From: Sphaerothrix epifaneia
Lineage (GTDB): Bacteria; Cyanobacteriota; Cyanobacteriia; Phormidesmidales; Phormidesmidaceae
Length of the DNA stretch: 64,000 nt
NCBI RefSeq assembly: GCF_042788235.1
Contig: NZ_JBHZOL010000071.1
Location: 89,633-153,632 of the forward strand
Reading direction: 5' to 3'
Position numbers and translations under genes: made by a program. Below, one piece after another: positions 41,592 through 49,915 of the stretch. Position 1 is the stretch's first letter. Each line of letters begins with the position of its first letter. Under the pieces are notes generated by a model, which saw nothing but the letters and a program-made list of their open reading frames with translations, ran no database searches and was not told where the DNA came from.

Positions 41592-41777
41592 CTAAATTTC
41601 GTGGGTATATTTAACCCCCCGATACATGAGTTGAACCTGGTCATGATGACGTTGGGCTACGCGATAGCTTTTGGCCTTTAAAGGCGCTCCGCGATAGGTA
41701 CCAATTTCTTTACCCTCAGTTGCTTCAATCTGAGGAGAGTGGGTTTCGTATTCAGCACCACGATAAAAAAGTCGCAT
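41592..41777 (-). CDS. DUF4278 protein, 61 aa
   Basis: Read from ATG 41777: begins MRLFYRGAEYETHSPQ, with an internal GTYRGAPLK and ends LMYRGVKYTHEI. Three YRG units in a short protein are the mark of the DUF4278 family, small cyanobacterial proteins of unknown function. An upstream in-frame start exists (to 41840) but AGAGAG upstream of 41777 and family length favour this one. Precedes the two smaller minus-strand genes by about 16 bp, so the three may be one transcript. Confidence 0.85.
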   Translation of the reverse strand: MRLFYRGAEYETHSPQIEATEGKEIGTYRGAPLKAKSYRVAQRHHDQVQLMYRGVKYTHEI

Positions 41778-41940
41778 GATGGTTATTTTCTCTCTAAAAG
41801 GTGAATGTAAAGCAGATTGTTGCTGATATAGCGACAGCAAAACTTGCCTCTTACTAATAACTGTAACAACATATACAGTTTTTCGCAGGAATCTGTGTAT
41901 TAAGACTTTTGAAAGTTTTGGTTAAGCGTGAGCAGATGAA

Positions 41941-42041
41941 ATAGCCACAGGCAAAATTCTGAGGGCTGAGGGCAGAATGCAAGGTTTTCTAGCAGCAGCT
42001 TTTAGCTAGTTCAGTATTTTGGTAGCTAAAGCGATCGCTGT
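41941..42041 (-). repeat. Dispersed intergenic repeat, copy K
   Basis: On the minus strand: GATCGCTTTAGCTACC, ACTGAACTAGCTAAAAGC, TGCTGCTAGAAAACC, CATTCTGCCCTCAGCC and right end GTGGCTAT. It lies in the 383-bp spacer 41778-42160; the rest of the spacer is A/T-rich DNA upstream of the DUF4278 and photolyase genes. Confidence 0.7.
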
Positions 42042-42160
42042 CATCATCAGTCGCCATAGCCAGCAATGCTTGACTTGAGATAGGTTCACTCAGCTAGGGC
42101 GGCATGGCATACTGAAGCCCTGCAAGGGTAACAACGTGAAGACTTTTTTAGACTGAGCAT

Positions 42161-43597
42161 ATGAGTGATCTGATTTTGTTCTGGCATCGCCGAGATCTGC
42201 GCCTCTCTGATAACTTAGGGCTAGCTGCAGCTCGCGATCGCAGCGCTAAAGTCGTGGGGGTTTTCTGCCTTGATCCAGCCCTACTCAATAACGATGCCGT
42301 TGCCCCGGCTCGAGTCACCTACCTAATCGGTTGCTTAACCGCCCTGCAACAGCGCTATCAAGCTGCTGGCAGTCAATTGCTTATTCTCAAAGGCACCCCC
42401 GAAAATCAAATTCCAGAACTGGCTCAGGCTTTGTCTGCTCAAGCCGTTTATTGGAACTGGGATGTAGAGCCTTATGCTCAAGAACGCGACCAGAAGGTGC
42501 GCGAAGCGCTCAAAAACTACGGCATTGGCGTTCACCAAACGTGGGATCAGTTGCTTCATGGCCCCGGTGAAGTTCGCACAAATGCAGGCGATCCCTACAC
42601 CGTCTATACGCCCTTTTGGCGAAACTGGATCGATCGCCCCAAAGCCGCGCCCGCGCCAACGCCGCAGGGTTTTACTAGCCTTTCAACGGATGAGCAGCAA
42701 GCTGCCCCAGGGGTGATTGACCTGCCGAGCGTCTCCGATCTGGGCTTTGAGTGGACAAATCCGCTGCCCCTAGCGCCTGGAGAGCAAGCGGCTCACGAGC
42801 AGCTCGCTACTTTTTGTGAAGACGACCGCGCCATTGCTGAATACGCTGAGCAGCGAAATTTTCCGGGGCATCCAGGGACTTCTCTACTCAGTGCAGCCCT
42901 CAAGTTTGGCGCAATCGGCATTCGCACCGTTTGGGCTGCCGCAGACACCGCCTATAGCCGCTGCCGCAGCGACGAGACGCGCAACAGCGTTAAAACCTGG
43001 CAGCAAGAACTGGCGTGGCGAGAATTTTATCAGCATGTGATGTACTTTTTTCCCCAATTGGCTGACGGCCCTTACCGGGAACCCCTCAAAGACTTTCCCT
43101 GGATTAACAACCCAGACCACTTTCAAGCCTGGTGTGAGGGTAAAACAGGCTATCCGATTGTGGATGCAGCGATGCGGCAGCTCAATCAAACAGGCTGGAT
43201 GCACAACCGCTGTCGAATGATTGTGGCTAGTTTTTTAACCAAGGATTTAATTGTTGACTGGCGCTGGGGCGAAAAGTATTTTTTGCAAAAGCTGTTTGAT
43301 GGCGACCTTTCTGCCAATAATGGCGGCTGGCAGTGGAGCGCTTCTAGCGGCATGGATCCTAAGCCGCTTCGCATTTTTAATCCGGCCAGCCAAGCCCAGA
43401 AATTTGACCCAGAAGCTGACTATATCCGGCAGTGGCTCCCTGAACTCAAAGATTTAGAGACGGCAGATCTGATTACTGGCGCAATTTCAGCAGAAAATCG
43501 CGATCGCTGTGGTTATCCTGCCCCAATCGTTAATCATAAAGAGCGGCAGGCTCTCTTTAAGGAAAAGTACACCGCCCAAAAAGCGGCAGCTCGCTAA
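42161..43597 (+). CDS. phr: Deoxyribodipyrimidine photolyase (class I CPD type)
   Basis: 478 aa, the usual length. Repairs cyclobutane pyrimidine dimers with blue light using FADH- and an antenna chromophore. Seen: N-terminal antenna domain LILFWHRRDLRLSDNLGL, FGAIGIRTVW, the FAD domain WQQELAWREFYQHVMYFFP, YPIVDAAMRQLNQTGWMHNR, CRMIVASFLTKDLIVDWRWG, LFDGDLSANNGGWQWSASSG and MDPKPLRIFNPASQAQKFDP. The class I pattern with the 8-HDF type antenna is known in cyanobacteria (Synechococcus); the antenna type here is inferred. ATG start at 42161; no near neighbour in operon. Confidence 0.95.
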   Translation: MSDLILFWHRRDLRLSDNLGLAAARDRSAKVVGVFCLDPALLNNDAVAPARVTYLIGCLTALQQRYQAAGSQLLILKGTPENQIPELAQALSAQAVYWNWDVEPYAQERDQKVREALKNYGIGVHQTWDQLLHGPGEVRTNAGDPYTVYTPFWRNWIDRPKAAPAPTPQGFTSLSTDEQQAAPGVIDLPSVSDLGFEWTNPLPLAPGEQAAHEQLATFCEDDRAIAEYAEQRNFPGHPGTSLLSAALKFGAIGIRTVWAAADTAYSRCRSDETRNSVKTWQQELAWREFYQHVMYFFPQLADGPYREPLKDFPWINNPDHFQAWCEGKTGYPIVDAAMRQLNQTGWMHNRCRMIVASFLTKDLIVDWRWGEKYFLQKLFDGDLSANNGGWQWSASSGMDPKPLRIFNPASQAQKFDPEADYIRQWLPELKDLETADLITGAISAENRDRCGYPAPIVNHKERQALFKEKYTAQKAAAR

Positions 43598-43630
43598 GTT
43601 CAGTCAAAGCCAGCAGACAAACAGGCGGCT

Positions 43631-43996
43631 TTATTGAGCTTGCGGCAGTTTGGCAGAGGCGATCGCAATGACGTTACCTTGCCCATCCACCTGGCAAGAA
43701 CCTTCTATATGATTGCCCTCCTGCCACTGAATCAAAAATGTACCATCTCGCAGCAGTTGAGCTTGCTGAATTTCAATCGCGTCGTCCGCAACATGGGTAG
43801 CCTCCACAACGCACCCTTGTAAAACAGACGAAGGAACATTTGCAGAAGGTTGCTGCATTTTGATTGGCTGAGGCGTTGGGGATTCTAGCCTTTGCCCAAG
43901 GGCATCAAATGACTGATTTAGGCTGACTCTACAAGCTCCCAACCCCGCCAGCAAAAGCATAAAAGGCAAGACAGGAAAACGCACAAACTGAAACAT
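43631..43996 (-). CDS. Small predicted lipoprotein
   Basis: 121 aa. Hydrophobic segment PVLPFMLLLAGLGAC ends in a lipobox LGAC (Cys22). The mature part has a Pro/Gln linker, then a small beta-type domain with two Cys (QGCVVEATHVAD, GSCQVDGQGNVIAI), possibly a disulphide. It resembles short cyanobacterial lipoproteins without known function. ATG at 43996. Convergent with the photolyase gene, 34 bp away. Confidence 0.72.
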   Translation of the reverse strand: MFQFVRFPVLPFMLLLAGLGACRVSLNQSFDALGQRLESPTPQPIKMQQPSANVPSSVLQGCVVEATHVADDAIEIQQAQLLRDGTFLIQWQEGNHIEGSCQVDGQGNVIAIASAKLPQAQ

Positions 43997-44142
43997 AAGG
44001 ATGGGTTGTTAAATCTCGACTCACACCACGGCTATATCAGCCGCTTTATACATTCATCGCAGAATAAACCTTAAGATAGATGTCTTCTATCTAACAATTA
44101 CACTTTTGCAGCAAAACTCACTTTTGCCAACTCGCCCAGACA

Positions 44143-44250
44143 TCTATTGCCAAAAGCGGTAGGCTAACGGCAGCGGTCAGAATGAAAGCCCTTTGGCAAA
44201 AGACTTTCAACCATTTGAGTGATTTAACCCTGGTGCCTATAGCTATAGCA
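44143..44250 (-). repeat. Dispersed intergenic repeat, copy L
   Basis: On the minus strand: TGCTATAGCTATAGGCACC, GGTTAAATCACTCAAATGG, TTGAAAGTCTTTTGCC, GGGCTTTCATTCTGACC. It fills much of the 386-bp spacer 43997-44382; nothing else recognisable there. Confidence 0.65.
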
Positions 44251-44382
44251 GTTGATGCGCCTGGGCAAGAAGACGCGATCGCGCCTAAAAAGTGCCCAAA
44301 CCCCATTTGAGAAACTGGCCGCTACGGTAGCTCGGCTGTAAACAGCGAGACTATGCCTATCTTAACGAGTTAGCCAGGGAAC

Positions 44383-45819
44383 TTGAAGCGGGGCGATCGC
44401 GATCGAACTTTTAGCGTACTAGTGAGACGGCGATCGGTGCAACCGCTTAAACAACTTCAAGATTGGCTCTGGCAACCTGTCGATATTGCCTTTTTGGTTT
44501 ATTTTCGCATTGCTTTTGGCAGCATTTTGCTGTGGGAAGTCCAGCGCTATTTCAACCACGGCTGGATCCAAGCCTATTGGATGAACCCAGCCTTTAACTT
44601 TACCTATCCCGGCTTTGGCTGGGTGCAACCCTGGCCCGGAAATGGTTTGATCTGGCATTTTGCCTTGCTCGGCGTGCTGGCCTTGTTTATTGTTTTGGGT
44701 TGCTTTTACCGTTTGAGTACGCTGCTCTTTTTTCTGGGCTTTACCTATATCTTTTTGCTAGAGCAGGCTCGCTACTTAAATCACTTTTATCTAATTTGTT
44801 TGCTGAGCTTTTTGCTCATAGGTCTGCCAGCACATCGGCTTTGTTCAATCGATGTTTTGCGCCAGCCCAAACTGCTGTCTCAAACCGCCCCCGCCTGGAC
44901 GCTCTGGCTACTGCGCTTTCAAATTGGCGTGCCTTACTTTTATGGTGGCATTGCCAAGCTCAACGGTGACTGGCTGCGGGGAGAACCCATGCGTCTGTGG
45001 CTTTCGAGTTCAACCGACCTGCCGCTGATTGGCCGTTTTTTCACGGCTGAATGGATGGTTTATTTGCTTAGCTATAGCGGTTTGCTATTGGATTTGCTGA
45101 TCGTACCGCTATTAATTTGGCGTCAAACTCGGCTAATAGCCTTTGTTTTTGCAGTTTTGTTTCATCTCACAAATGCCAAACTTTTTGTCATTGGCATTTT
45201 TCCCTGGTTCATGATTGCCGCGACCGCTCTCTTTTTTCCACCGAGTTGGCCCCGGCAAGCCGTGGCGGTTTTATTAAACATCCCGGTTAAAGCTTCTACC
45301 ACAGCGATCGCTCCTCAGCGCTACCGGGCTTTAATCACAAGCTGTTTGCTAATCTACGTCAGCGTGCAGTGTTTATTGCCATTGCGCCACTATCTGTACC
45401 CTGGCAATGTTAGCTGGACCGAAGAAGGACACCGCTTTGCTTGGCATATGAAGCTACGCGATAAACAGGGTCGAGCAGAATTTTTAGGACGCGATCCGGC
45501 AACGCAGGTCGTTAAAAGTCTGCCGCCAGAGCAGTTTTTGGCAAGCTGGCAGATCAGAAAAATGGCAGGCCGCCCTGACATGGTGCTGCAGTTTGCGCAC
45601 TACTTAGCTAAAACAGTGCCAACTCAGGGTGATCAACCGCTAGAAGTACGGGCGCGGGTTTGGGTTTCGCTCAACGGTCGGCCCGCTCAACTGCTGATCG
45701 ATCCGCTGGTGGACTTGGCTCAAGAACAGCGATCGCTGCGTCCCGCCGACTGGATTTTGCCTTTGGAGGAGCCATTAAAACCAGCCACTTCTCAATCAAA
45801 CGACGTGACTTCTCCCTAA
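44383..45819 (+). CDS. Vitamin K-dependent gamma-carboxylase homologue (HTTM family)
   Basis: 478 aa, integral membrane. Seen: YFRIAFGSILLWEVQRYF, LLEQARYLNHFYLICLLSFL, QIGVPYFYGGIAKLNGDWLR (Lys192, matching the catalytic-base region YFYAGVKKLDADW of human GGCX), and HLTNAKLFVIGIFPWFM, followed by a C-terminal soluble domain. These are the landmarks of the HTTM/VKGC family; animals use it to gamma-carboxylate Glu, but in bacteria the substrate is unknown. Cyanobacteria make phylloquinone, so the cofactor is available. Start is a TTG at 44383 with AGGGA just upstream; GTG at residue 14 is an alternative. Confidence 0.88.
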   Translation: MKRGDRDRTFSVLVRRRSVQPLKQLQDWLWQPVDIAFLVYFRIAFGSILLWEVQRYFNHGWIQAYWMNPAFNFTYPGFGWVQPWPGNGLIWHFALLGVLALFIVLGCFYRLSTLLFFLGFTYIFLLEQARYLNHFYLICLLSFLLIGLPAHRLCSIDVLRQPKLLSQTAPAWTLWLLRFQIGVPYFYGGIAKLNGDWLRGEPMRLWLSSSTDLPLIGRFFTAEWMVYLLSYSGLLLDLLIVPLLIWRQTRLIAFVFAVLFHLTNAKLFVIGIFPWFMIAATALFFPPSWPRQAVAVLLNIPVKASTTAIAPQRYRALITSCLLIYVSVQCLLPLRHYLYPGNVSWTEEGHRFAWHMKLRDKQGRAEFLGRDPATQVVKSLPPEQFLASWQIRKMAGRPDMVLQFAHYLAKTVPTQGDQPLEVRARVWVSLNGRPAQLLIDPLVDLAQEQRSLRPADWILPLEEPLKPATSQSNDVTSP

Positions 45820-45891
45820 ATAGCAGGTAGATAAAGTTACCAAGTATATGGGGAACTTGTGTCTAAGATCACAGTCTTGCCTAGAAAGGAT

Positions 45892-45960
45892 AAGCCGAAT
45901 TTAGCGTTCGGCTTGCCGCCATCAAAGACTAAACAACGGGCTTTTAGCGAGAAGCCTGTT
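45892..45960 (+). promoter_or_regulatory. Two hairpins between the carboxylase and SLH genes
   Basis: AAGCCGAA, 7-nt loop, TTCGGCTT (45892-45914) and AACGGGCTT, 8-nt loop, AAGCCTGTT (45935-45960, one G-T pair). No T-runs. They may end the carboxylase transcript or lie in the leader of the SLH gene. Confidence 0.4.
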
Positions 45961-45997
45961 CTGTGCTGCGTGATGTTTTGAATAAGTAGGACTAGAG

Positions 45998-47161
45998 ATG
46001 CGCCCCTTTCTGTTAAGAATTCTGCCTCAAGCCACTTCTTTGGCAACTGTGCTTGCGATCGCTTTACTTTTGATTTCTTCGGCGTTAACTGCCTCTGCTC
46101 AGCAAACGGAAGTCGCTCCAACCTCAGATAAAGCCACAGCAGAGCAAACCAATTCCTTACCGCAGTCTCAGCTCAAAGACGATGACGACGACGGGGATGA
46201 CGACGATGACGGCGGGGATGACGATGATGACGGTGGTAGCAGCAGTAGCGGCAGCAGCAGCAATACCACCACAACCACAACCACGACCACCACAACCACC
46301 ACCGTCAGCTATACCGACATTACCAGTACCTACTGGGCTAGCACATTCGTCTATAGACTCTCGACGCTCAACGTGGTCAGCGGTTTTCCCAATGGCCAGT
46401 TTTTACCCACGGCTTACCTGACAAGGGCTCAGTATGCCGCCATTGTCAGCAAGGCATTTAGTCTACAGCCAGTGCGCCAGAGCGTTTCGGTTCAAGGGGT
46501 TTCTAGCCGATTTTGGGCATTTAGCGCCATTCGGCAAGCCTACACAATGGGGTTTCTCAACTTGGGTTCGAATAATGCTTTTGAACCCGAAACCCGCATG
46601 ACTAAGTTAGAAATGCTGGTGATGCTAGCTAGAGCGTTAGGCTATACCGAAGTTACCTCAGGTAGAAGCGTTGATGAAATTTTGAGTGTTTTTGTCGATG
46701 CTGACACAATTCCCAGTCAATACCGAGTCACAATTGCAGCGCTGGTGGAAAGGCAAGTGCTGGTCAACTACCCCAATGTGCGTGAGCTAAAATTGACTGA
46801 ATTTGTGACTCGCGGCGAAGCTTGCGCGTATGTCTATCAGGCATTGGTAAGCTTAGGGGCGGCTGAATCGGTTTCTTCTAGCTACATTGTCAATTTAGCC
46901 AGTATTCTGCAGGGGGCGACAACCGAAACAACGGTTGAAACCGATACTGAAACAACGGTTGAAACCAACACTAATACCACCGTCATCTCAGGGGATGATG
47001 ACGATGATGGCGACGACGACGATGGCGACGACGATGACGATGGCGATCGCCGTAACTGCAACCAAGGCATTGGCAATGGGGCTGAAGGCTGCGATCCAGG
47101 TAATTCTAGCCCGCGAGGGGGGAGTAACGATGAAGGTGGCCGCACACCGGGCAACCGCTAG
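45998..47161 (+). CDS. Asp/Gly-rich SLH-domain surface protein
   Basis: 387 aa. Signal peptide to about residue 34 (LATVLAIALLLISSALTASA). Then an Asp/Gly run (61-80), Ser/Gly, a run of 13 Thr (90-102), and three S-layer homology repeats (TDITSTYWASTFVYRLSTLN; SSRFWAFSAIRQAYTMGFL; FVDADTIPSQYRVTIAALVE). The tail (about 310-387) repeats TTETTVETDT-like units, another Asp/Gly run (333-350) and ends CNQGIGNGAEGCDPGNSS... GGSNDEGGRTPGNR. SLH domains bind cell-wall polymers; Asp runs suggest calcium binding (inference). Lies 178 bp after the carboxylase homologue. Confidence 0.88.
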   Translation: MRPFLLRILPQATSLATVLAIALLLISSALTASAQQTEVAPTSDKATAEQTNSLPQSQLKDDDDDGDDDDDGGDDDDDGGSSSSGSSSNTTTTTTTTTTTTTVSYTDITSTYWASTFVYRLSTLNVVSGFPNGQFLPTAYLTRAQYAAIVSKAFSLQPVRQSVSVQGVSSRFWAFSAIRQAYTMGFLNLGSNNAFEPETRMTKLEMLVMLARALGYTEVTSGRSVDEILSVFVDADTIPSQYRVTIAALVERQVLVNYPNVRELKLTEFVTRGEACAYVYQALVSLGAAESVSSSYIVNLASILQGATTETTVETDTETTVETNTNTTVISGDDDDDGDDDDGDDDDDGDRRNCNQGIGNGAEGCDPGNSSPRGGSNDEGGRTPGNR

Positions 47162-47257
47162 TTACTAAACGGGTGGCGCTAACTCCCCCATTGCTAGCTT
47201 AAACGCCTAGGTAGCTGGCGTCATTTTGGGGGAGGACAGCATCTTCGGCGATCGCGC

Positions 47258-48184
47258 CTATAGCGGGCTGACAATGTCTTTTAAGGCCGCTTTGACTTGA
47301 GGATATTGATACTGAAATCCGGTGGCTTGGGTTCGCTTGGGCAATACCTGCTGGCCTTCTAAAACGACTTTAGCGCCATCGCCCAACAAGGCTTCAATCA
47401 CAAAGTCAGGTACAGGTAGCCAGGAAGGACGGTTCATCGCTTCGCCTAAGGCTTGACATAGCTCGTTCATCCGTACTGGCTGGGGAGCTGTGGCGTTGTA
47501 AACCCCTTGCATTTGAGCATCGGTGAGGGCTTTGCTCAGTAAGCTAACTAGGTCTTCTCGATGAATCCAGGAAAACCACTGCCGACCGCTACCGATGGGG
47601 CCACCCGCATAAAGTTTGAACGGGGTAATCATGCGGGCGATCGCGCCCCCCATACCCAAAACAATGCCTACCCGCACAATGGCCAAGCGAACGCCAAGAG
47701 ACTGTACTGGCTCAGCCGCAGCTTCCCAAGCCTGACAAACCTGAGACAGAAAATCGGTTTCAACTGGCTGACTGGTTTCATCAAAACGAGCCGTTTCGCT
47801 CGTACCGTAGTAGCCAACGGCTGACGCACTCACCAGCACAGTCGGCTTAGGGTCAGCTTTGGCGATCGCTTCGACAAGTTTTTCGGTACCTACCTGACGA
47901 CTTTCTAAAATGGCTTGTTTGTGGGCTGGCGTCCAGCGCTCTGAAATGGGTTCGCCCGCCAAGTTAACCACACCGTCACAGCCAGCGATCGCCGCTTGCC
48001 AGTCGCCAGTGGTTAGCGGCGAATAGGCAATCACTTCAACCCTAGGAAAAGCCGACGCTGGAAACAGCCGCTGGCCTTTTTCTCGCTGGCGGGTCAGCAC
48101 TTTAATGCTATGTCCCTCTTGGTGCAAGCGCTCTACCAAGCGACTGCCGACAAATCCTGTAGCTCCGGTTATGGCAACTTTCAT
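47258..48184 (-). CDS. NAD(P)-dependent epimerase, TIGR01777 type
   Basis: 308 aa from ATG 48184: GGGAG sits 12 bp upstream, inside an extra 9-codon extension that begins at 48211. Rossmann motif MKVAITGATGFVGSRLVERL, ISERWTPAHKQAILESRQVG, VSASAVGYYGTSE (with the SDR Tyr), GPIGSGRQWFSWIHREDLVS and a C-terminal LPVPDFVIEALLGDGAKVVL-QQVLPKR segment match the TIGR01777/YfcH family, related to plant chloroplast SulA-type cell-division proteins. Reaction unknown. Confidence 0.9.
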   Translation of the reverse strand: MKVAITGATGFVGSRLVERLHQEGHSIKVLTRQREKGQRLFPASAFPRVEVIAYSPLTTGDWQAAIAGCDGVVNLAGEPISERWTPAHKQAILESRQVGTEKLVEAIAKADPKPTVLVSASAVGYYGTSETARFDETSQPVETDFLSQVCQAWEAAAEPVQSLGVRLAIVRVGIVLGMGGAIARMITPFKLYAGGPIGSGRQWFSWIHREDLVSLLSKALTDAQMQGVYNATAPQPVRMNELCQALGEAMNRPSWLPVPDFVIEALLGDGAKVVLEGQQVLPKRTQATGFQYQYPQVKAALKDIVSPL

Positions 48185-48225
48185 GCGTTCTTTTTTCTCC
48201 CTTTTCGGCACGCTAATTTTGAGAT

Positions 48226-48609
48226 TTACTCACCCCTTGGGCTAGCATCTCCGTAGGCCATGCCGTTGGCATCTGCGTAACGGTGCATAAAGCGCATGAA
48301 GCGTTCCCAGTAGTCGTCTCGATCAATTTCTAGCGTACATTCGACTCGCTCTAGATCGTCACCCTCAGGCCCCCCAAAAATAAACTTAACTCCGGCTGGT
48401 TCAATGCTAATCGTGCCTTCGTCGTCGATTAGTTGCAAACTGCCAGAGAAGCGATTACGAAAGCTGTTGAACTGCTCAATAGACTTTAATTGCTCAAAAA
48501 TTAAAATCGCAAGTTTTGCGCCTGTAGCGCGATCGCGACGCAAGCTAACATTGCTAAGCTGCTCTGAAATGCCTTCATAAAACTGAATGGTAGGAACCTG
48601 TGAATCCAT
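48226..48609 (-). CDS. psb28: Psb28-family photosystem II assembly protein
   Basis: 127 aa. Known Psb28 proteins bind the cytoplasmic side of PSII assembly intermediates next to CP47. Seen: PTIQFYEGISEQLSNVSLRR, FRNRFSGSLQLIDDEGTISI, GPEGDDLERVECTLEI and the end signature WERFMRFMHRYADANGMAYG. The DDEGTISIEPAGVKFIFGGP segment looks more like the Psb28-2 paralogue than Psb28-1; that subtype is from memory and uncertain. ATG at 48609; 41 bp before the epimerase gene, same strand, so co-transcription is possible. Confidence 0.87.
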   Translation of the reverse strand: MDSQVPTIQFYEGISEQLSNVSLRRDRATGAKLAILIFEQLKSIEQFNSFRNRFSGSLQLIDDEGTISIEPAGVKFIFGGPEGDDLERVECTLEIDRDDYWERFMRFMHRYADANGMAYGDASPRGE

Positions 48610-48690
48610 AATCTTTTGCCTGGGGCTTTAGGTTCCCAGTATACAAAACTTCAGGATTGTTCTAATAATCTCTCAGTTGCGGGAAATGAT

Positions 48691-48791
48691 TTATAGCTAG
48701 CGGTAGAAGGCTGAGGGTAGCGGCTAGCAGAAAAGCTTTTCTATCAGCGGCTTGCAGCCATTGAAATGTCTCCACGCTGGTGGCGACAGCG
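48691..48791 (-). repeat. Dispersed intergenic repeat, copy M
   Basis: On the minus strand: GTCGCCACCAGCGTGGAG, ACATTTCAATGGCTGC, AAGCCGCTGATAGAAAAGC, TTTTCTGCTAGCC, CAGCCTTCTACCGC and TAGCTATAAA. One of the most complete copies; its centre AGAAAAGCTTTTCT is a perfect palindrome. Confidence 0.82.
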
Positions 48792-48892
48792 ATCGCCGGG
48801 TTAGCTAAATATCTATCAACAGCCCATTGGCTAGAGGCTTAGATTTGAGCTTGAATCAGTTTTATATCCCTAATTGAGGATTAAGTAACGGT

Positions 48893-49207
48893 ATGAATAC
48901 TCTTGATTCAGAAGCCATTCCCGTCTACGCTCTGGTGCGCGCCACCGGAGAAACCGTTTTGAGCTTTCACCAACCCCCCGATTTTGTTCAATCGGCTGAT
49001 GGCCGTTTAGAAGCAGTGAACGAAAGCGACTACGAATCCGAGCCGCGACTTGCCACCTCTACCGATTTGCAACTGGTTGACTTTTTGCTGCCGGAAGATG
49101 ACGGCAAACTGCTGAGTCTAGCAGATGGGATTTATCAAGTTCGTTGCTTTCGGGGGCGAACTTCAGAAGGACAAACTACCTATAGCATTGAGTTAAAACG
49201 CCGCTAA
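48893..49207 (+). CDS. Hypothetical protein, 104 aa
   Basis: Soluble, acidic; begins MNTLDSEAIPVYALVRATG and ends TTYSIELKRR. Predicted beta-type with a Ser/Glu/Asp middle. I do not recognise a family and see no motif. ATG preceded by TAAGTAACGGT. Stop codon directly abuts the stop of the convergent regulator gene. Confidence 0.65.
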   Translation: MNTLDSEAIPVYALVRATGETVLSFHQPPDFVQSADGRLEAVNESDYESEPRLATSTDLQLVDFLLPEDDGKLLSLADGIYQVRCFRGRTSEGQTTYSIELKRR

Positions 49208-49915
49208 TTAGCGCTCGGCTGGGTTCTCAAGCAGCCCTGTGCCAAGGCGGTAGCCTTTGCCATAAATGGTATGAATAAGTGCTGGTTCGTGTTCTTGCTC
49301 TAGCTTGCGGCGCAATAGCCGCATTTGAGCCGCCAAAACGTTGCTGCTGGGTTTATGAGCCTCTCCCCAAACGGCTTCATAAATTTGAGCATGGGTCAGC
49401 AGTTGCTCAGGATGCTGAATCAGATAGGCTAAAAGCTGAGTTTCTTTTTCAGAGAGATCAATCGGGCGATCGCCGCGATAAGCCAGTTGATTTTCCATAT
49501 CTAGCGCTAAGTCTTGATATTGCAGCCGTGCAGCCAATAGAGGCCGCTCTAACGTGGGAGGGCGACGCAGCAACGCCCGTACCCGCGCCAGTAGCTCTCG
49601 TAGCTCAAAAGGTTTGATCAGGTAGTCGTCAGCCCCCGCATCTAGCCCAGCCACGCGATCGTCTAACGTATCTTTGGCGGTCAGAAACAGCACAGGGGTT
49701 GCATCGCCCTGCGATCGCCGCTGCTGGCAAATTTCCAGCCCAGTTTTAATTGGCAGCATCCAGTCTAAAATCAGCAAGTCATAAGCATGCTCAGCCGCTA
49801 GCTGGCTGCCGACCCCACCGTCAGTCGCCACGTCAACCTGATAGCCTTCTCTTTGCAGCAAACGGCTCAGCGGCTCAGTTAGCTCAGCTTCATCGTCAAC
49901 CAACAAGATACGCAT
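49208..49915 (-). CDS. OmpR/PhoB-family response regulator
   Basis: 235 aa. Receiver domain with VDDEAEL, phospho-Asp in DLLILDWMLPIKTGLEI (Asp51) and Lys in GADDYLIKPFELREL; C-terminal winged helix (ALDMENQLAYRGDRPIDLSE through HTIYGKGYRL). The N-terminal domain strongly recalls the ManR/RppA-type regulators of Synechocystis, from memory, so a metal or redox role is only a suggestion. No kinase adjacent. ATG overlaps the bciB stop (TAATG), so translation is probably coupled to bciB. Confidence 0.9.
   Translation of the reverse strand: MRILLVDDEAELTEPLSRLLQREGYQVDVATDGGVGSQLAAEHAYDLLILDWMLPIKTGLEICQQRRSQGDATPVLFLTAKDTLDDRVAGLDAGADDYLIKPFELRELLARVRALLRRPPTLERPLLAARLQYQDLALDMENQLAYRGDRPIDLSEKETQLLAYLIQHPEQLLTHAQIYEAVWGEAHKPSSNVLAAQMRLLRRKLEQEHEPALIHTIYGKGYRLGTGLLENPAER

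Noticed and set aside
44118..44306. Open frame of 62 codons on the minus strand
   Set aside because: It consists mainly of dispersed repeat L and has no start signals.
45837..46121. Open frame of 94 codons on the minus strand
   Set aside because: Overlaps the hairpins and the signal-peptide region of the SLH gene; shadow of both.
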